Source: Paracoccus denitrificans (GTDB taxonomy: Bacteria > Pseudomonadota > Alphaproteobacteria > Rhodobacterales > Rhodobacteraceae). From it: DNA of 64,000 nt. Numbering within the stretch: the first letter of the stretch is position 1; the number at the start of each line of letters is the position of its first letter. The translations under genes and the position numbers were made by a program. Below the pieces are notes generated by a model. It ran no database searches, had not been told where the DNA came from, and was given only the letters and a program-made list of their open reading frames with translations. This document shows, piece after piece, positions 27,325-35,342 of this stretch. The DNA is taken from positions 62,001 to 126,000 of the forward strand of contig VAFL01000005.1 in NCBI GenBank assembly GCA_005768755.1, given 5' to 3'.

Positions 27325-27570
27325 TTAGGTGGTCTCGTCGTCATCGTGGCGGCCCGGCACCGGGTCGTAGCCGTGGCCACCCCAAGGGTGGCAGCGCAGG
27401 ATCCGCCGCGCTGCCAGCCGGCTGCCGCGAATGGCGCCATGACGCTCCAGCGCCTCAAGCGCATAGGCCGAACAGGTCGGCTGGAACCTGCAGCCATGCC
27501 CGACCCAGGGGCTGAGCAGCAGGCGATAGGCGCGCACGGGCAGTGCGAACACATGCGCAGCCGGACTCAT
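27325..27570 (-). CDS. yidD: Membrane protein insertion efficiency factor YidD
   Basis: An 81-residue protein with the YidD signature: YRLLLSPWVGHGCRFQPTCS near residue 16, then ALERHG and RCHPWGGHGYDPVP. The cysteines and the amphipathic N terminus are conserved. It assists YidC-dependent insertion at the inner membrane. The ATG at 27570 overlaps the rnpA stop by four bases (ATGA), the standard rnpA-yidD coupling. Confidence 0.93.
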   Translation of the reverse strand: MSPAAHVFALPVRAYRLLLSPWVGHGCRFQPTCSAYALEALERHGAIRGSRLAARRILRCHPWGGHGYDPVPGRHDDDETT

Positions 27571-28019
27571 TTCGGCGACCTTGGGGCGTGGACGCGGCCC
27601 ATCGCGATCGCCAGATCGTCGCGCAAGTCCTGGAAATTTCTGGATACTGTCTCGTTGGGGCGACCCACAAGGACGTAATCCCAGCCGGGCCTGGCAAGTT
27701 GCGGCAGCACCTCTCGGGCAAGGGCGCGCAAGCGGCGCTTGGCACGGTTGCGGGTGACAGCGTTGCCGATTTTCTTTGAACAAGTATAGCCGATGCGCAC
27801 CGGCGCCTCTGCCGGTTCTTCAGCATGGCGGCGGCGGGCCTGCAGCAGAAACCCCGCCGTACCGGCGCGCCGCGCCTGCGCTGCTTTCAGGAAGTCGGCA
27901 CGATTCTTCAGGATTGCGATCTTCGACGTTGAAGGCGCGCCATCGCCCATGACAGATACCGCCGCATCTTCCCCCTGCTGGATCTGTTCAGCGCGAAGGG
28001 GCGGATGCGGCGGCATCAT
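27567..28019 (-). CDS. rnpA: Ribonuclease P protein component
   Basis: A 150-residue protein with the RnpA RNA-binding motif KKIGNAVTRNRAKRRLRALA near residue 82. It assists the catalytic RNA in removing 5' leaders of pre-tRNAs. The start at 28019 has AGGA five bases upstream; the internal ATG at 27950 has only a distant purine stretch, so the longer form is chosen. This gives a proline- and glutamine-rich N-terminal extension of about 30 residues that is poorly conserved. Confidence 0.92.
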   Translation of the reverse strand: MMPPHPPLRAEQIQQGEDAAVSVMGDGAPSTSKIAILKNRADFLKAAQARRAGTAGFLLQARRRHAEEPAEAPVRIGYTCSKKIGNAVTRNRAKRRLRALAREVLPQLARPGWDYVLVGRPNETVSRNFQDLRDDLAIAMGRVHAPRSPK

Positions 28020-28066
28020 CTGGTCCTGTCTGGCGCACCGATATGCGCCTGATTGCGACGGTCGGA

Positions 28067-28204
28067 TCAGGCCGACAGGCGCTTGCGGCCCTTGGCGCGA
28101 CGACGGTTCAGCACCAGACGGCCGGCTTTGGTGGCCATACGGGCGCGAAACCCGTGACGACGGGTGCGAACCAGGTTCGACGGCTGGAACGTGCGCTTCG
28201 ACAT
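28067..28204 (-). CDS. rpmH: 50S ribosomal protein L34
   Basis: A 45-residue basic protein opening MSKRTFQPSNLVRTRRHGFR and ending in RRRAKGRKRLSA, the invariant L34 pattern. It is one residue longer than the common 44 because of an extra serine after the start. It is the first gene of the rpmH-rnpA-yidD transcript, driven by the promoter at 28297-28325. Confidence 0.97.
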   Translation of the reverse strand: MSKRTFQPSNLVRTRRHGFRARMATKAGRLVLNRRRAKGRKRLSA

Positions 28205-28296
28205 CTTCGTTTCTCCACTCTACGGTCGCGGAAGGTCTGGGTGATGGGTCAACTGAACCCGCCCCACGCGACCGCGTCGGTTAATTCGAAGCCCGC

Positions 28297-28325
28297 GCAA
28301 TAGGCCATGCCCGGGCCCGAGTCAA
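28297..28325 (-). promoter_or_regulatory. Predicted rpmH operon promoter
   Basis: On the minus strand, TTGACT (28320-28325), a 17-base spacer, and TATTGC (28297-28302). This leaves a leader of about 85 bases before rpmH. Confidence 0.55.
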
Positions 28326-28462
28326 CGACGCTTTCGCAAATCGTCGGGCAAAAATGCCCCAACCGTCATAGGCACCGCACAATGATTTGAATTTGCCGCG
28401 CCCGACCGCTAGGTGTTGCCCCGGAGCGGGCACAAGATCCGTCGCAATGAGTTCTGTCAAGA

Positions 28463-29887
28463 ATGTCGATCGACACACTCACAGGCCGTTTTGCTGCGCT
28501 GACGCTGATCTTTGTGGCGTTGGCAGAAATTTTCGTGCTGATCCCGTCAGTTTCGAATTTCCGCCTCGATTACCTTCAGACCCGGCTTGAGAAAGCGCAG
28601 ATCGCCTCGCTTACCCTTCTGGCGACGGACGAAAACGAGAATATCGCGGCGGATCTTGAATCCGAACTGCTGGCGAATGCCGGTGTCTATAACGTGGTGC
28701 TGCGCCGCGACGATGTCCGTCAGCTGGTCTTGTCCTCGCCACTGCCCGGTCCGATTGCCGCGACCTATGATCTGCGCGACGATTCGGGGCTAAGTGCGTC
28801 GGTTGATGCGATACGGCAGTTTCTCGACCGTCAGGACGAGGTGATCCGTGTGATTGGTGTGCCCGTCAATCATGCCGGACAATTGATCGAAATCACGCTT
28901 TCGACCGGTCCACTGCGTCAGGCGATGGCCGAATTCGGCCTTCAGGTGCTGATCGTGTCGGCAGTGCTGATCGGGCTGACGGCGGCGCTGCTGAACCTGG
29001 CCGCGCAACGCCTTATCCTGAAGCCGATCCGACGGGTCATAAGTCATATGGCAAATTACGCCGATGCCCCCGACGACCCGCGCCTGATTATCAAGCCCGA
29101 TGCGCGCATTAACGAACTGAGAGAGGCCGAGACCGCACTCGCCTCCATGCAGACGACGCTGACCCAATCGCTGAAGCAGAAAGAGCGTCTTGCCGGACTG
29201 GGGCAGGCGGTTGCCAAGATCAGCCACGACCTGCGCAATATCCTGACCACCAGTCAGATCTTTGCCGATCGGTTGGAAGACAGCGCCGATCCTGCCGTGC
29301 GCAAGGCGGCACCTAAACTGGTCAACTCGATCTCGCGCGCGGTGAACCTGTGCGAAACGACACTCGCATTTGGCAAGGCTGAGGAGCCGCCACCGACCTT
29401 GTCACGCTTTGCACTGCGCGACCTCGTCGATGAGATCACGGAAGCTGAAGCGATCTTGTCCGAAACCGCTGAAGGGACGAGGCTGGTCGATTTCGTGATA
29501 GATGTCAGTCCGAACCTTGTGATCCGGGCAGATCGTGATCAGTTGCACCGCGTCATGTCTAACCTGATCCGCAATGCCCGTCAGGCGATCGAAGCGTCTG
29601 CCAAAGGCGGCACGATTGAAGTTGCCGCGTCTGAAACCGAGCAGGATTGGCGCATTCGCGTCGGCGATACCGGACCCGGCCTGCCGCAAAAGGCGAGGGA
29701 CTATCTGTTCCAGCCGTTCACGGGTGGCACGCGAAAGGGCGGAACCGGCCTGGGTCTGGCCATTGCAGCTGACCTGATCCGTGGTCATGGCGGCAAGCTG
29801 GAACTGATCCGAAGCGACGAAAGCGGTAGCGAGTTCTGCATTTCACTGCCCCGAGGCACCTTGATCGAGAATTTGGCGATCGGATGA
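28463..29887 (+). CDS. Orphan sensor histidine kinase
   Basis: A 474-residue membrane kinase. TM1 spans about 8-28, a sensor region of about 130 residues faces the periplasm, TM2 spans about 160-185, and a HAMP-like linker follows. KISHDLRN places the phospho-accepting histidine near 255. The N box is NLIRNARQAIEA, and G boxes are VGDTGPGLP and GGTGLGLAIA, so the kinase looks active. No response regulator lies next to it, and its stimulus is unknown. It is divergent from rpmH. Confidence 0.88.
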   Translation: MSIDTLTGRFAALTLIFVALAEIFVLIPSVSNFRLDYLQTRLEKAQIASLTLLATDENENIAADLESELLANAGVYNVVLRRDDVRQLVLSSPLPGPIAATYDLRDDSGLSASVDAIRQFLDRQDEVIRVIGVPVNHAGQLIEITLSTGPLRQAMAEFGLQVLIVSAVLIGLTAALLNLAAQRLILKPIRRVISHMANYADAPDDPRLIIKPDARINELREAETALASMQTTLTQSLKQKERLAGLGQAVAKISHDLRNILTTSQIFADRLEDSADPAVRKAAPKLVNSISRAVNLCETTLAFGKAEEPPPTLSRFALRDLVDEITEAEAILSETAEGTRLVDFVIDVSPNLVIRADRDQLHRVMSNLIRNARQAIEASAKGGTIEVAASETEQDWRIRVGDTGPGLPQKARDYLFQPFTGGTRKGGTGLGLAIAADLIRGHGGKLELIRSDESGSEFCISLPRGTLIENLAIG

Positions 29888-29937
29888 TTTTTGCGCTTGC
29901 GCTCCCCGGCTGGTCCCACTAGATCACCCTCCATAGC

Positions 29938-30014
29938 GGACCCGTAGCTCAGCTGGATAGAGCACCAGACTACGAATCTGGGGGCCGGGCGTTCGAATCG
30001 CTCCGGGTCCGCCA
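29938..30014 (+). tRNA. tRNA-Arg(ACG)
   Basis: A complete cloverleaf: acceptor GGACCCG/CGGGTCC, D-arm GCTC/GAGC, anticodon stem CCAGA/TCTGG with loop CTACGAA giving anticodon ACG, T-arm with GTTCGAATC, discriminator G and an encoded CCA. The wobble adenosine is expected to become inosine. Confidence 0.95.
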
Positions 30015-30547
30015 ATTTCTCCCCCTCGTAATCATGCGATCTTTCAAGCCGTCCTGGCTGAACTGAAATCATCCGTCGTATGTTGGTGTATCATGCTGTC
30101 CCCGGCGTTGTGGTCCCTCACCTCGGCGGGTCCGGACCCGACAGCGTGCAGTTGTTCACGCTGTCACCGGGGCCGATTTTGTCACCGCAATCGCTGCAAC
30201 CGATTGTGATGTGTTGGAGATTGCCCTGCGCCTATCAACTGATGGATGCGATCGGGTTATACGGATGATGTCGGGAAAACGTCATGCAGCGAAGCTGGGT
30301 TATGACGCTATTTAACGGTGTATTGTAGGGCCACGAAAATGGCCGATCTGGGCCGAAATCCGTAAATTCGTATGCTGCAAGGGTGGTTCTAATTCGCTGA
30401 AAGAATGACTGTCACGCGACTGTTACGTTACAGCGGCCCTCTTTGCCAAGGGTCAGCGTGCTGTCTCGCGTCACAATGATGGCGCCGTGACATCATGCCC
30501 CGTGATGGGCGCGTAAGCTGCTGGCTTGTTTCAGTTTTCCAGATTTT
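30015..30547. other. 533-base intergenic stretch between two tRNAs, no clear gene
   Basis: No convincing gene is seen. It holds a perfect hairpin at 30140-30165 (GACAGCGTG, eight-base loop, CACGCTGTC) without a T-tract. A frame without a start codon from 30151 to 30315 reads like coding sequence (for example DCDVLEIALRLS) and may be a gene remnant. A 16-base stretch at 30202-30217 recurs exactly at 30719-30734 in the flavoprotein gene. GC content drops toward 30260-30430. Confidence 0.5.
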
Positions 30548-30622
30548 TGGCTGGGGCGGTAGGATTCGAACCTACGGTACACGGTACCAAAAACCGATGC
30601 CTTACCACTTGGCCACGCCCCA
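30548..30622 (-). tRNA. tRNA-Gln(TTG)
   Basis: On the minus strand: acceptor TGGGGCG/CGCCCCA, anticodon loop TTTTGGT giving TTG for glutamine, T-arm GTAGG/CCTAC around GTTCGAATC, and an encoded CCA at 30548-30550. All four arms are present. Confidence 0.95.
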
Positions 30623-30709
30623 ACTGTGGGCGGGTATGTATCGCTGCTGGTCGGGGGGTGCAAGGGGGTTTTGGAAAAACTTGCGGGCGAATTCGGGCGC
30701 GCGTAAGGC

Positions 30710-31903
30710 ATGGTCATGGATTGTGATGTGTTGGTCATCGGGGCAGGGGCGGCCGGGCTTTTCTGTGCAGGAACGGCGCGGGCAGGGGGCGCAACAGTGG
30801 TTGTGATCGACCACGCCTCACGGCCGGGAGAGAAGATCCGAATCTCGGGCGGGGGCAGGTGCAATTTCACCAATCTGGCCACGCATCGCGACAGGTTCTT
30901 GTCGCAGAACCCTCGATTCGCGGCCTCGGCGCTGGCGGGCTATCAGCCGGGCGATTTCGTTGCGCTTGTTGATCGGGCAGGCATAGCCTGGCATGAAAAG
31001 ACGCTTGGCCAGCTGTTCTGCGACGGCAAGGCGACGCAGATCACCGATATGCTGATCCGGCGCATGGCAGGGGCCGAGTTGTGGCTGGAAACGACGCTGA
31101 AATCCATCGCACGCGGCGCGGACGGATTTGTCGCCCGATCTTCGCGCGGTGACATCCGGGCGCGACATGTGGTGGTGGCTTGCGGCGCGAAGTCCATCCC
31201 GAAGATGGGCGCCAGCGGGCTGGCCTACGATCTGGCGCGGCAATTCGGACTTCGGGTCGTCGAAACCCGGCCCGGCCTGGTGCCGCTGACATTCGCCGAA
31301 CAGGACCTGGTGCTGTGCAAGCCGCTGGCCGGAGTCGCGGTCGAAGCCGAAGTCTCGCACGGCAAGACGCGCTTTTGCGACGCGTTGCTGTTTACCCACC
31401 GTGGATTGTCGGGCCCGGCAATCCTGCAGATCTCCAGCTACTGGCAGCCGGGCGACGATATTATCGTCAACCTTGCCCCCGGCACCGACATCGGCACCAC
31501 CCTGCGCGAGCGCCGCGGGCAGGGGGGGCGCGTCACGGTACAGACCGTGCTTGGCGCCGATCTGCCAGCGCGATTGGCCGATGCAATTGCCGAAGACCTG
31601 GGCCTTCATGGTGCCAGGCTGGCCGATCAGAACAACGCCGTGCTCGACCAGGTCGCGGCGCGTGTGCAGCGCTGGCGGATTCGCCCGGTGGGAAGTGAGG
31701 GGTATCGCACGGCCGAGGTGACTGTGGGGGGCGTCGATACGCGCGATCTGAATGCCAGGACCATGCAGGCGCGGGATGTGCCGGGGCTGTATTTCATCGG
31801 TGAATGCGTCGATGTGACAGGCTGGCTTGGCGGCTATAACTTCCAGTGGGCCTGGGCCTCTGGCCACGCAGCGGGGCTTTCGCTGGCGGGCGCGTCGTAT
31901 TAA
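30710..31903 (+). CDS. NAD(P)/FAD-dependent oxidoreductase, HI0933/BaiN family
   Basis: A 397-residue flavoprotein. The FAD-binding Rossmann motif VLVIGAGAAGLFCAGTARAGG starts near residue 6, shown here as VLVIGAGAAG. It continues with RISGGGRCNFTN near 43 and ends with YFIGECVDVTGWLGGYNFQW, which marks the HI0933-like group. The closest named type appears to be the PP_4765 subgroup. Substrate is unknown. Starts at 30710 and 30716 are both possible. It is followed 28 bases later by tgt. Confidence 0.85.
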   Translation: MVMDCDVLVIGAGAAGLFCAGTARAGGATVVVIDHASRPGEKIRISGGGRCNFTNLATHRDRFLSQNPRFAASALAGYQPGDFVALVDRAGIAWHEKTLGQLFCDGKATQITDMLIRRMAGAELWLETTLKSIARGADGFVARSSRGDIRARHVVVACGAKSIPKMGASGLAYDLARQFGLRVVETRPGLVPLTFAEQDLVLCKPLAGVAVEAEVSHGKTRFCDALLFTHRGLSGPAILQISSYWQPGDDIIVNLAPGTDIGTTLRERRGQGGRVTVQTVLGADLPARLADAIAEDLGLHGARLADQNNAVLDQVAARVQRWRIRPVGSEGYRTAEVTVGGVDTRDLNARTMQARDVPGLYFIGECVDVTGWLGGYNFQWAWASGHAAGLSLAGASY

Positions 31904-31931
31904 GACGCGGGCTTCGACGAAAGGGCCGGAT

Positions 31932-33059
31932 ATGAGCAGGTTTTCCTTCACCCTGAATGCCACGGACGGGCGCGCACGCACGGGCGTGATCGATACGCCG
32001 CGCGGTCAGATCCGAACGCCGGCTTTCATGCCGGTGGGGACGGCCGCGACCGTCAAGGCGATGATGCCGGAATCGGTTGCGGCGACGGGTGCCGATATTC
32101 TGCTGGGAAACACCTATCACCTGATGCTGCGGCCGGGCGCCGAACGAATTGCGCGGCTGGGGGGGCTGCACAATTTCATGAACTGGCAACGTCCGATCCT
32201 GACCGACAGTGGCGGTTTTCAGGTCATGAGCCTGGCCGAGCTGCGCAAGCTTACCGAGGACGGTGTGACCTTCGCCAGCCATATCGACGGATCGCGACAT
32301 GTCCTGTCGCCCGAAACCAGTATGGAGATCCAGCGACTTCTTGGTTCGGACATCGTCATGGCCTTTGACGAATGCCCGGCGCTGCCCGCGACCGAGGAAC
32401 GTCAGGCCGAAGCAATGCGTCTTTCCATGCGGTGGGCGCAGCGGTCGCGCGATGCATTCGGCGACCGTCCGGGTCATGCACTTTTCGGGATCATGCAGGG
32501 CGGCGTCATTCGTCACCTGCGCGAGGAATCGGCCGAGGCCCTGCGGGCAATCGGATTTGATGGGTATGCAATCGGCGGCCTCGCCGTGGGTGAAGGTCAG
32601 CAGGCGATGTTCGAGGTGCTGGACTACGCGCCCGAACTGCTGCCGCAGGACAAGCCGCGCTATCTGATGGGTGTTGGCAAGCCCGATGATGTCGTGGGTG
32701 CGGTGCAGCGCGGTGTGGACATGATGGATTGCGTGTTGCCGTCGCGTTCGGGCCGCACCGGACAGGCATGGACGCGGCGCGGGCAGGTGAACATCAAGAA
32801 TGCGCGTCACGCCGATGACCCCCGGCCCCTGGATGAAGATTGCAACTGCCCCGCCTGCACCGGCTATTCGCGGGCCTATCTGCACCATGTCTTCCGTGCA
32901 GGTGAAATGATTTCGGGCATGCTGCTGACCTGGCACAATCTGCATTACTATCAGGAATTGATGCAAGGTCTGCGCAACGCGATCGCGCATGCGCAGCTTG
33001 ACGCCTTCGTTGCCGATTTTCACGCCCTGCGCGCGGGCGGCGATATCCCGCCGCGGTAA
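31932..33059 (+). CDS. tgt: tRNA-guanine transglycosylase
   Basis: A 375-residue enzyme. TPAFMPVGTAATVKAM near residue 29, LTDSGGFQVMSL near 93 (catalytic Asp), the nucleophile region PSRSGRTGQAWTR, and the zinc site with cysteines in DCNCPACTGYSRAYLHH near 306. It exchanges guanine 34 for preQ1 in tRNAs with GUN anticodons, on the queuosine pathway. The start is the ATG at 31932; upstream sequence in the same frame overlaps the flavoprotein gene. Confidence 0.95.
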   Translation: MSRFSFTLNATDGRARTGVIDTPRGQIRTPAFMPVGTAATVKAMMPESVAATGADILLGNTYHLMLRPGAERIARLGGLHNFMNWQRPILTDSGGFQVMSLAELRKLTEDGVTFASHIDGSRHVLSPETSMEIQRLLGSDIVMAFDECPALPATEERQAEAMRLSMRWAQRSRDAFGDRPGHALFGIMQGGVIRHLREESAEALRAIGFDGYAIGGLAVGEGQQAMFEVLDYAPELLPQDKPRYLMGVGKPDDVVGAVQRGVDMMDCVLPSRSGRTGQAWTRRGQVNIKNARHADDPRPLDEDCNCPACTGYSRAYLHHVFRAGEMISGMLLTWHNLHYYQELMQGLRNAIAHAQLDAFVADFHALRAGGDIPPR

Positions 33060-33076
33060 CCGTCTGTTCACGGTAA

Positions 33077-33105
33077 GGGGCGAATTTTCTTCCCAATTCG
33101 TCCCC
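33077..33105 (+). terminator. Hairpin between tgt and rnd, possible terminator
   Basis: GGGGCGAATT pairs with AATTCG and CCCC (one T bulged) across an eight-base loop, 18 bases after the tgt stop. No T-tract follows, so it may be an attenuating or RNA-stabilising structure instead. Confidence 0.35.
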
Positions 33106-33165
33106 GATTGCATATGTGCATACGGTACCGGCGGATGCCCCGCCCATTGCCCTTGAAAGGCCGTT

Positions 33166-34344
33166 ATGTCGCAGTTTACCACCATTACAACGACCGACGC
33201 CCTCGCCATGTTTTGCGAGCAGGCGAAGGCGCAACCCTATGTGACCATCGACACCGAATTTCTGCGTGAGCGGACGTTTTACTCGCGCCTTTGCCTGATC
33301 CAGATGGCGCTGCCGCCGTTTTCCGGCCCGAAATCCGATGGCGGTCCTGCGGTTCTGGTCGATCCGCTGGCCCCCGGCCTGTCGCTTGAGCCGCTTTACG
33401 ATCTGTTCCGGCATGAGGCCACGGTGAAGGTCTTTCATGCCGCCCGTCAGGATCTTGAGATTTTCTTCCACGATGCGGGCATTTTTCCGACCCCGCTTTT
33501 CGACACGCAGATTGCCGCCATGGTCTGTGGGTTCGGCGAGCAGGTCGGATATGAAACGCTGGTGCGCAAGATCGCGAAAGCCAACCTCGATAAATCGTCG
33601 CGGTTCACCGACTGGTCGCAACGCCCGCTGTCGAATGCGCAGCAGGAATATGCCATCGCCGATGTGACGCATCTGCGCGTCATCTATGAGGTGCTGAAGG
33701 CAGAGCTTGAGAAGACTGGCCGCAGCCCCTGGGTGGCCGAGGAGATTGCGGTTCTGATCGATCCCGAAACCTATATCACCCGCCCCGACGACGCGTGGCA
33801 AAGGGTGCGGACGCGCACCAATTCTCCGCGTTTTCTGGCGGTGGTGCGCAAGCTGGCAGAGTTCCGCGAACAATATGCCCAAAGCCGCAATGTGCCGCGC
33901 TCGCGCGTGTTCAAGGATGACGCTTTGGTCGAACTTGCCTCGACCCGGCCGCAGACCGAGGCCGAACTCGGGCGATCGCGACTGCTGCTTCGCGAGGGCC
34001 GGCGGCCCGAGATCGCGCAGGGTATCATCGCCGCCGTCAAGGCGGGGATCGAGGATCCCGATCCGCCGCGCCTTCCGAAGGAACAGCACAATCCCCCCGG
34101 CAATGTGGCATTGGGTGAACTTTTGCGCGTGCTTTTGAAAGCCAAGGCCGAACAGAATGGCGTCGCGCCGAAGCTGATCGCGACCACGGCTGATCTTGAT
34201 TCCATTGCGCAGGGATCGCGCAACGTGCCGGCCCTGCAAGGTTGGCGCGCAGAGGTCTTCGGACGTGACGCTTTGCGGCTGGCCGCCGGCGAGATCGCGC
34301 TTTCCGCTGAAGGTGGTGCGGTCAGGGTCGTCGACCTGGCATGA
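33166..34344 (+). CDS. rnd: Ribonuclease D
   Basis: A 392-residue 3'-5' exoribonuclease. The DEDD motif I TIDTEFLRERTFYSRLCLIQ lies near residue 26, motif II with VFHAARQDLEIF near 88 and motif III with YAIADVTHL near 162, followed by HRDC domains. It trims tRNA and other small RNA 3' ends. Four bases overlap (ATGA) with the acetyltransferase gene. Confidence 0.93.
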   Translation: MSQFTTITTTDALAMFCEQAKAQPYVTIDTEFLRERTFYSRLCLIQMALPPFSGPKSDGGPAVLVDPLAPGLSLEPLYDLFRHEATVKVFHAARQDLEIFFHDAGIFPTPLFDTQIAAMVCGFGEQVGYETLVRKIAKANLDKSSRFTDWSQRPLSNAQQEYAIADVTHLRVIYEVLKAELEKTGRSPWVAEEIAVLIDPETYITRPDDAWQRVRTRTNSPRFLAVVRKLAEFREQYAQSRNVPRSRVFKDDALVELASTRPQTEAELGRSRLLLREGRRPEIAQGIIAAVKAGIEDPDPPRLPKEQHNPPGNVALGELLRVLLKAKAEQNGVAPKLIATTADLDSIAQGSRNVPALQGWRAEVFGRDALRLAAGEIALSAEGGAVRVVDLA

Positions 34345-35342
34345 GGGTGTCGCTGCGCGCGCCCTCGTTCGAGGATGTCGATAAGGTCACCCGCTGCATG
34401 CAGGATGCCGAGACGGTCCGCTGGCTATCCTCGATTCCCGTGCCCTATTCGCGCGAGGACGCGATTGACTTCGTGGGCCGGTCGGCGCTGGCAAGCGATC
34501 GCTGCATTCTGGTCGATGGCCAGTTCGCGGGCATGATCCGTACTGGCGCAGACCTGGGTTACTGGGTCGCGCCAGAGTTTCGTGGCCGGGGCGTGGCAAG
34601 AAACGCAGCGCAGCTGGCGATGATGCAATATTTCCAGCAAAGCACAGAACCAGCGAAGGCATGGCATTTTATCGGAAACGATGTCTCGCGCAGGGTGCTG
34701 CTTTCGGTGGGTTTCCGCGATGTCGAGGAAACCGTGATGAACTGGCAAGGCGATATCGACATGCCGGCCAAGATGATGCGCCTGACTGCGCGGGATATGC
34801 TGGGGGCGCTGGAAATCCGCACGGGGCGATGCCGGATCAATGCGCTGCGTGATGCTGACATGCCTGAATTGCACCGCATCGTCACGTCCCCGCAGGTGGC
34901 CCGGATGTTGCTGCGCTTCGCACCGGGTCAGACGCAATCAGATGTAGATGCGCTGATCCGTCCGGCGATGAACACGCTGCACCGGCCCATGAGACTGGCT
35001 GTCAGGCATGAAGGCAGATTTATCGGAACCATCGGTGTGAATGATGGGCCGAGCCCGATGATCTTCTACTTTCTTGCGCCAGAAGTCGCAGGGCGGGGAA
35101 TCGCCAGCGAGATTGTGCCGGCATTCTGCGACACTGTGCAGGACTGGTTTGGACTGGACGATCTTTCGGCGGTCGTCTTCACGGATAACCCCGCATCGCG
35201 TCGCGTGCTGGAAAAGGCCGGGTTCGCTGTGGAGTTCGAGAACGCGGCTAAATCTGCCGGCCGCGAAGGCATGTCAACAGGCTGGTATATGCGTCGCCAT
35301 CAGGCGGGATCACCACCGCAGGACGACCGCGCCCCAGCTTAG
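34341..35342 (+). CDS. Tandem GNAT acetyltransferase
   Basis: A 333-residue protein of two GNAT (RimJ-like) repeats. The first has the acetyl-CoA loop LGYWVAPEFRGRGVARNAAQ near 73 and NDVSRRVLLSVGF near 113. The second has FYFLAPEVAGRGIASEIVPA near 239 and TDNPASRRVLEKAGF near 275. Both acetyl-CoA loops appear complete. The targets are unknown. It is coupled to rnd by a four-base overlap, and its 3' end overlaps fabH on the opposite strand by 33 bases. Confidence 0.83.
   Translation: MRVSLRAPSFEDVDKVTRCMQDAETVRWLSSIPVPYSREDAIDFVGRSALASDRCILVDGQFAGMIRTGADLGYWVAPEFRGRGVARNAAQLAMMQYFQQSTEPAKAWHFIGNDVSRRVLLSVGFRDVEETVMNWQGDIDMPAKMMRLTARDMLGALEIRTGRCRINALRDADMPELHRIVTSPQVARMLLRFAPGQTQSDVDALIRPAMNTLHRPMRLAVRHEGRFIGTIGVNDGPSPMIFYFLAPEVAGRGIASEIVPAFCDTVQDWFGLDDLSAVVFTDNPASRRVLEKAGFAVEFENAAKSAGREGMSTGWYMRRHQAGSPPQDDRAPA

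Noticed and set aside
30080..30268. Short plus-strand frame in the tRNA interval
   Set aside because: It lacks a ribosome-binding site and its composition is less protein-like than the start-less frame overlapping it.
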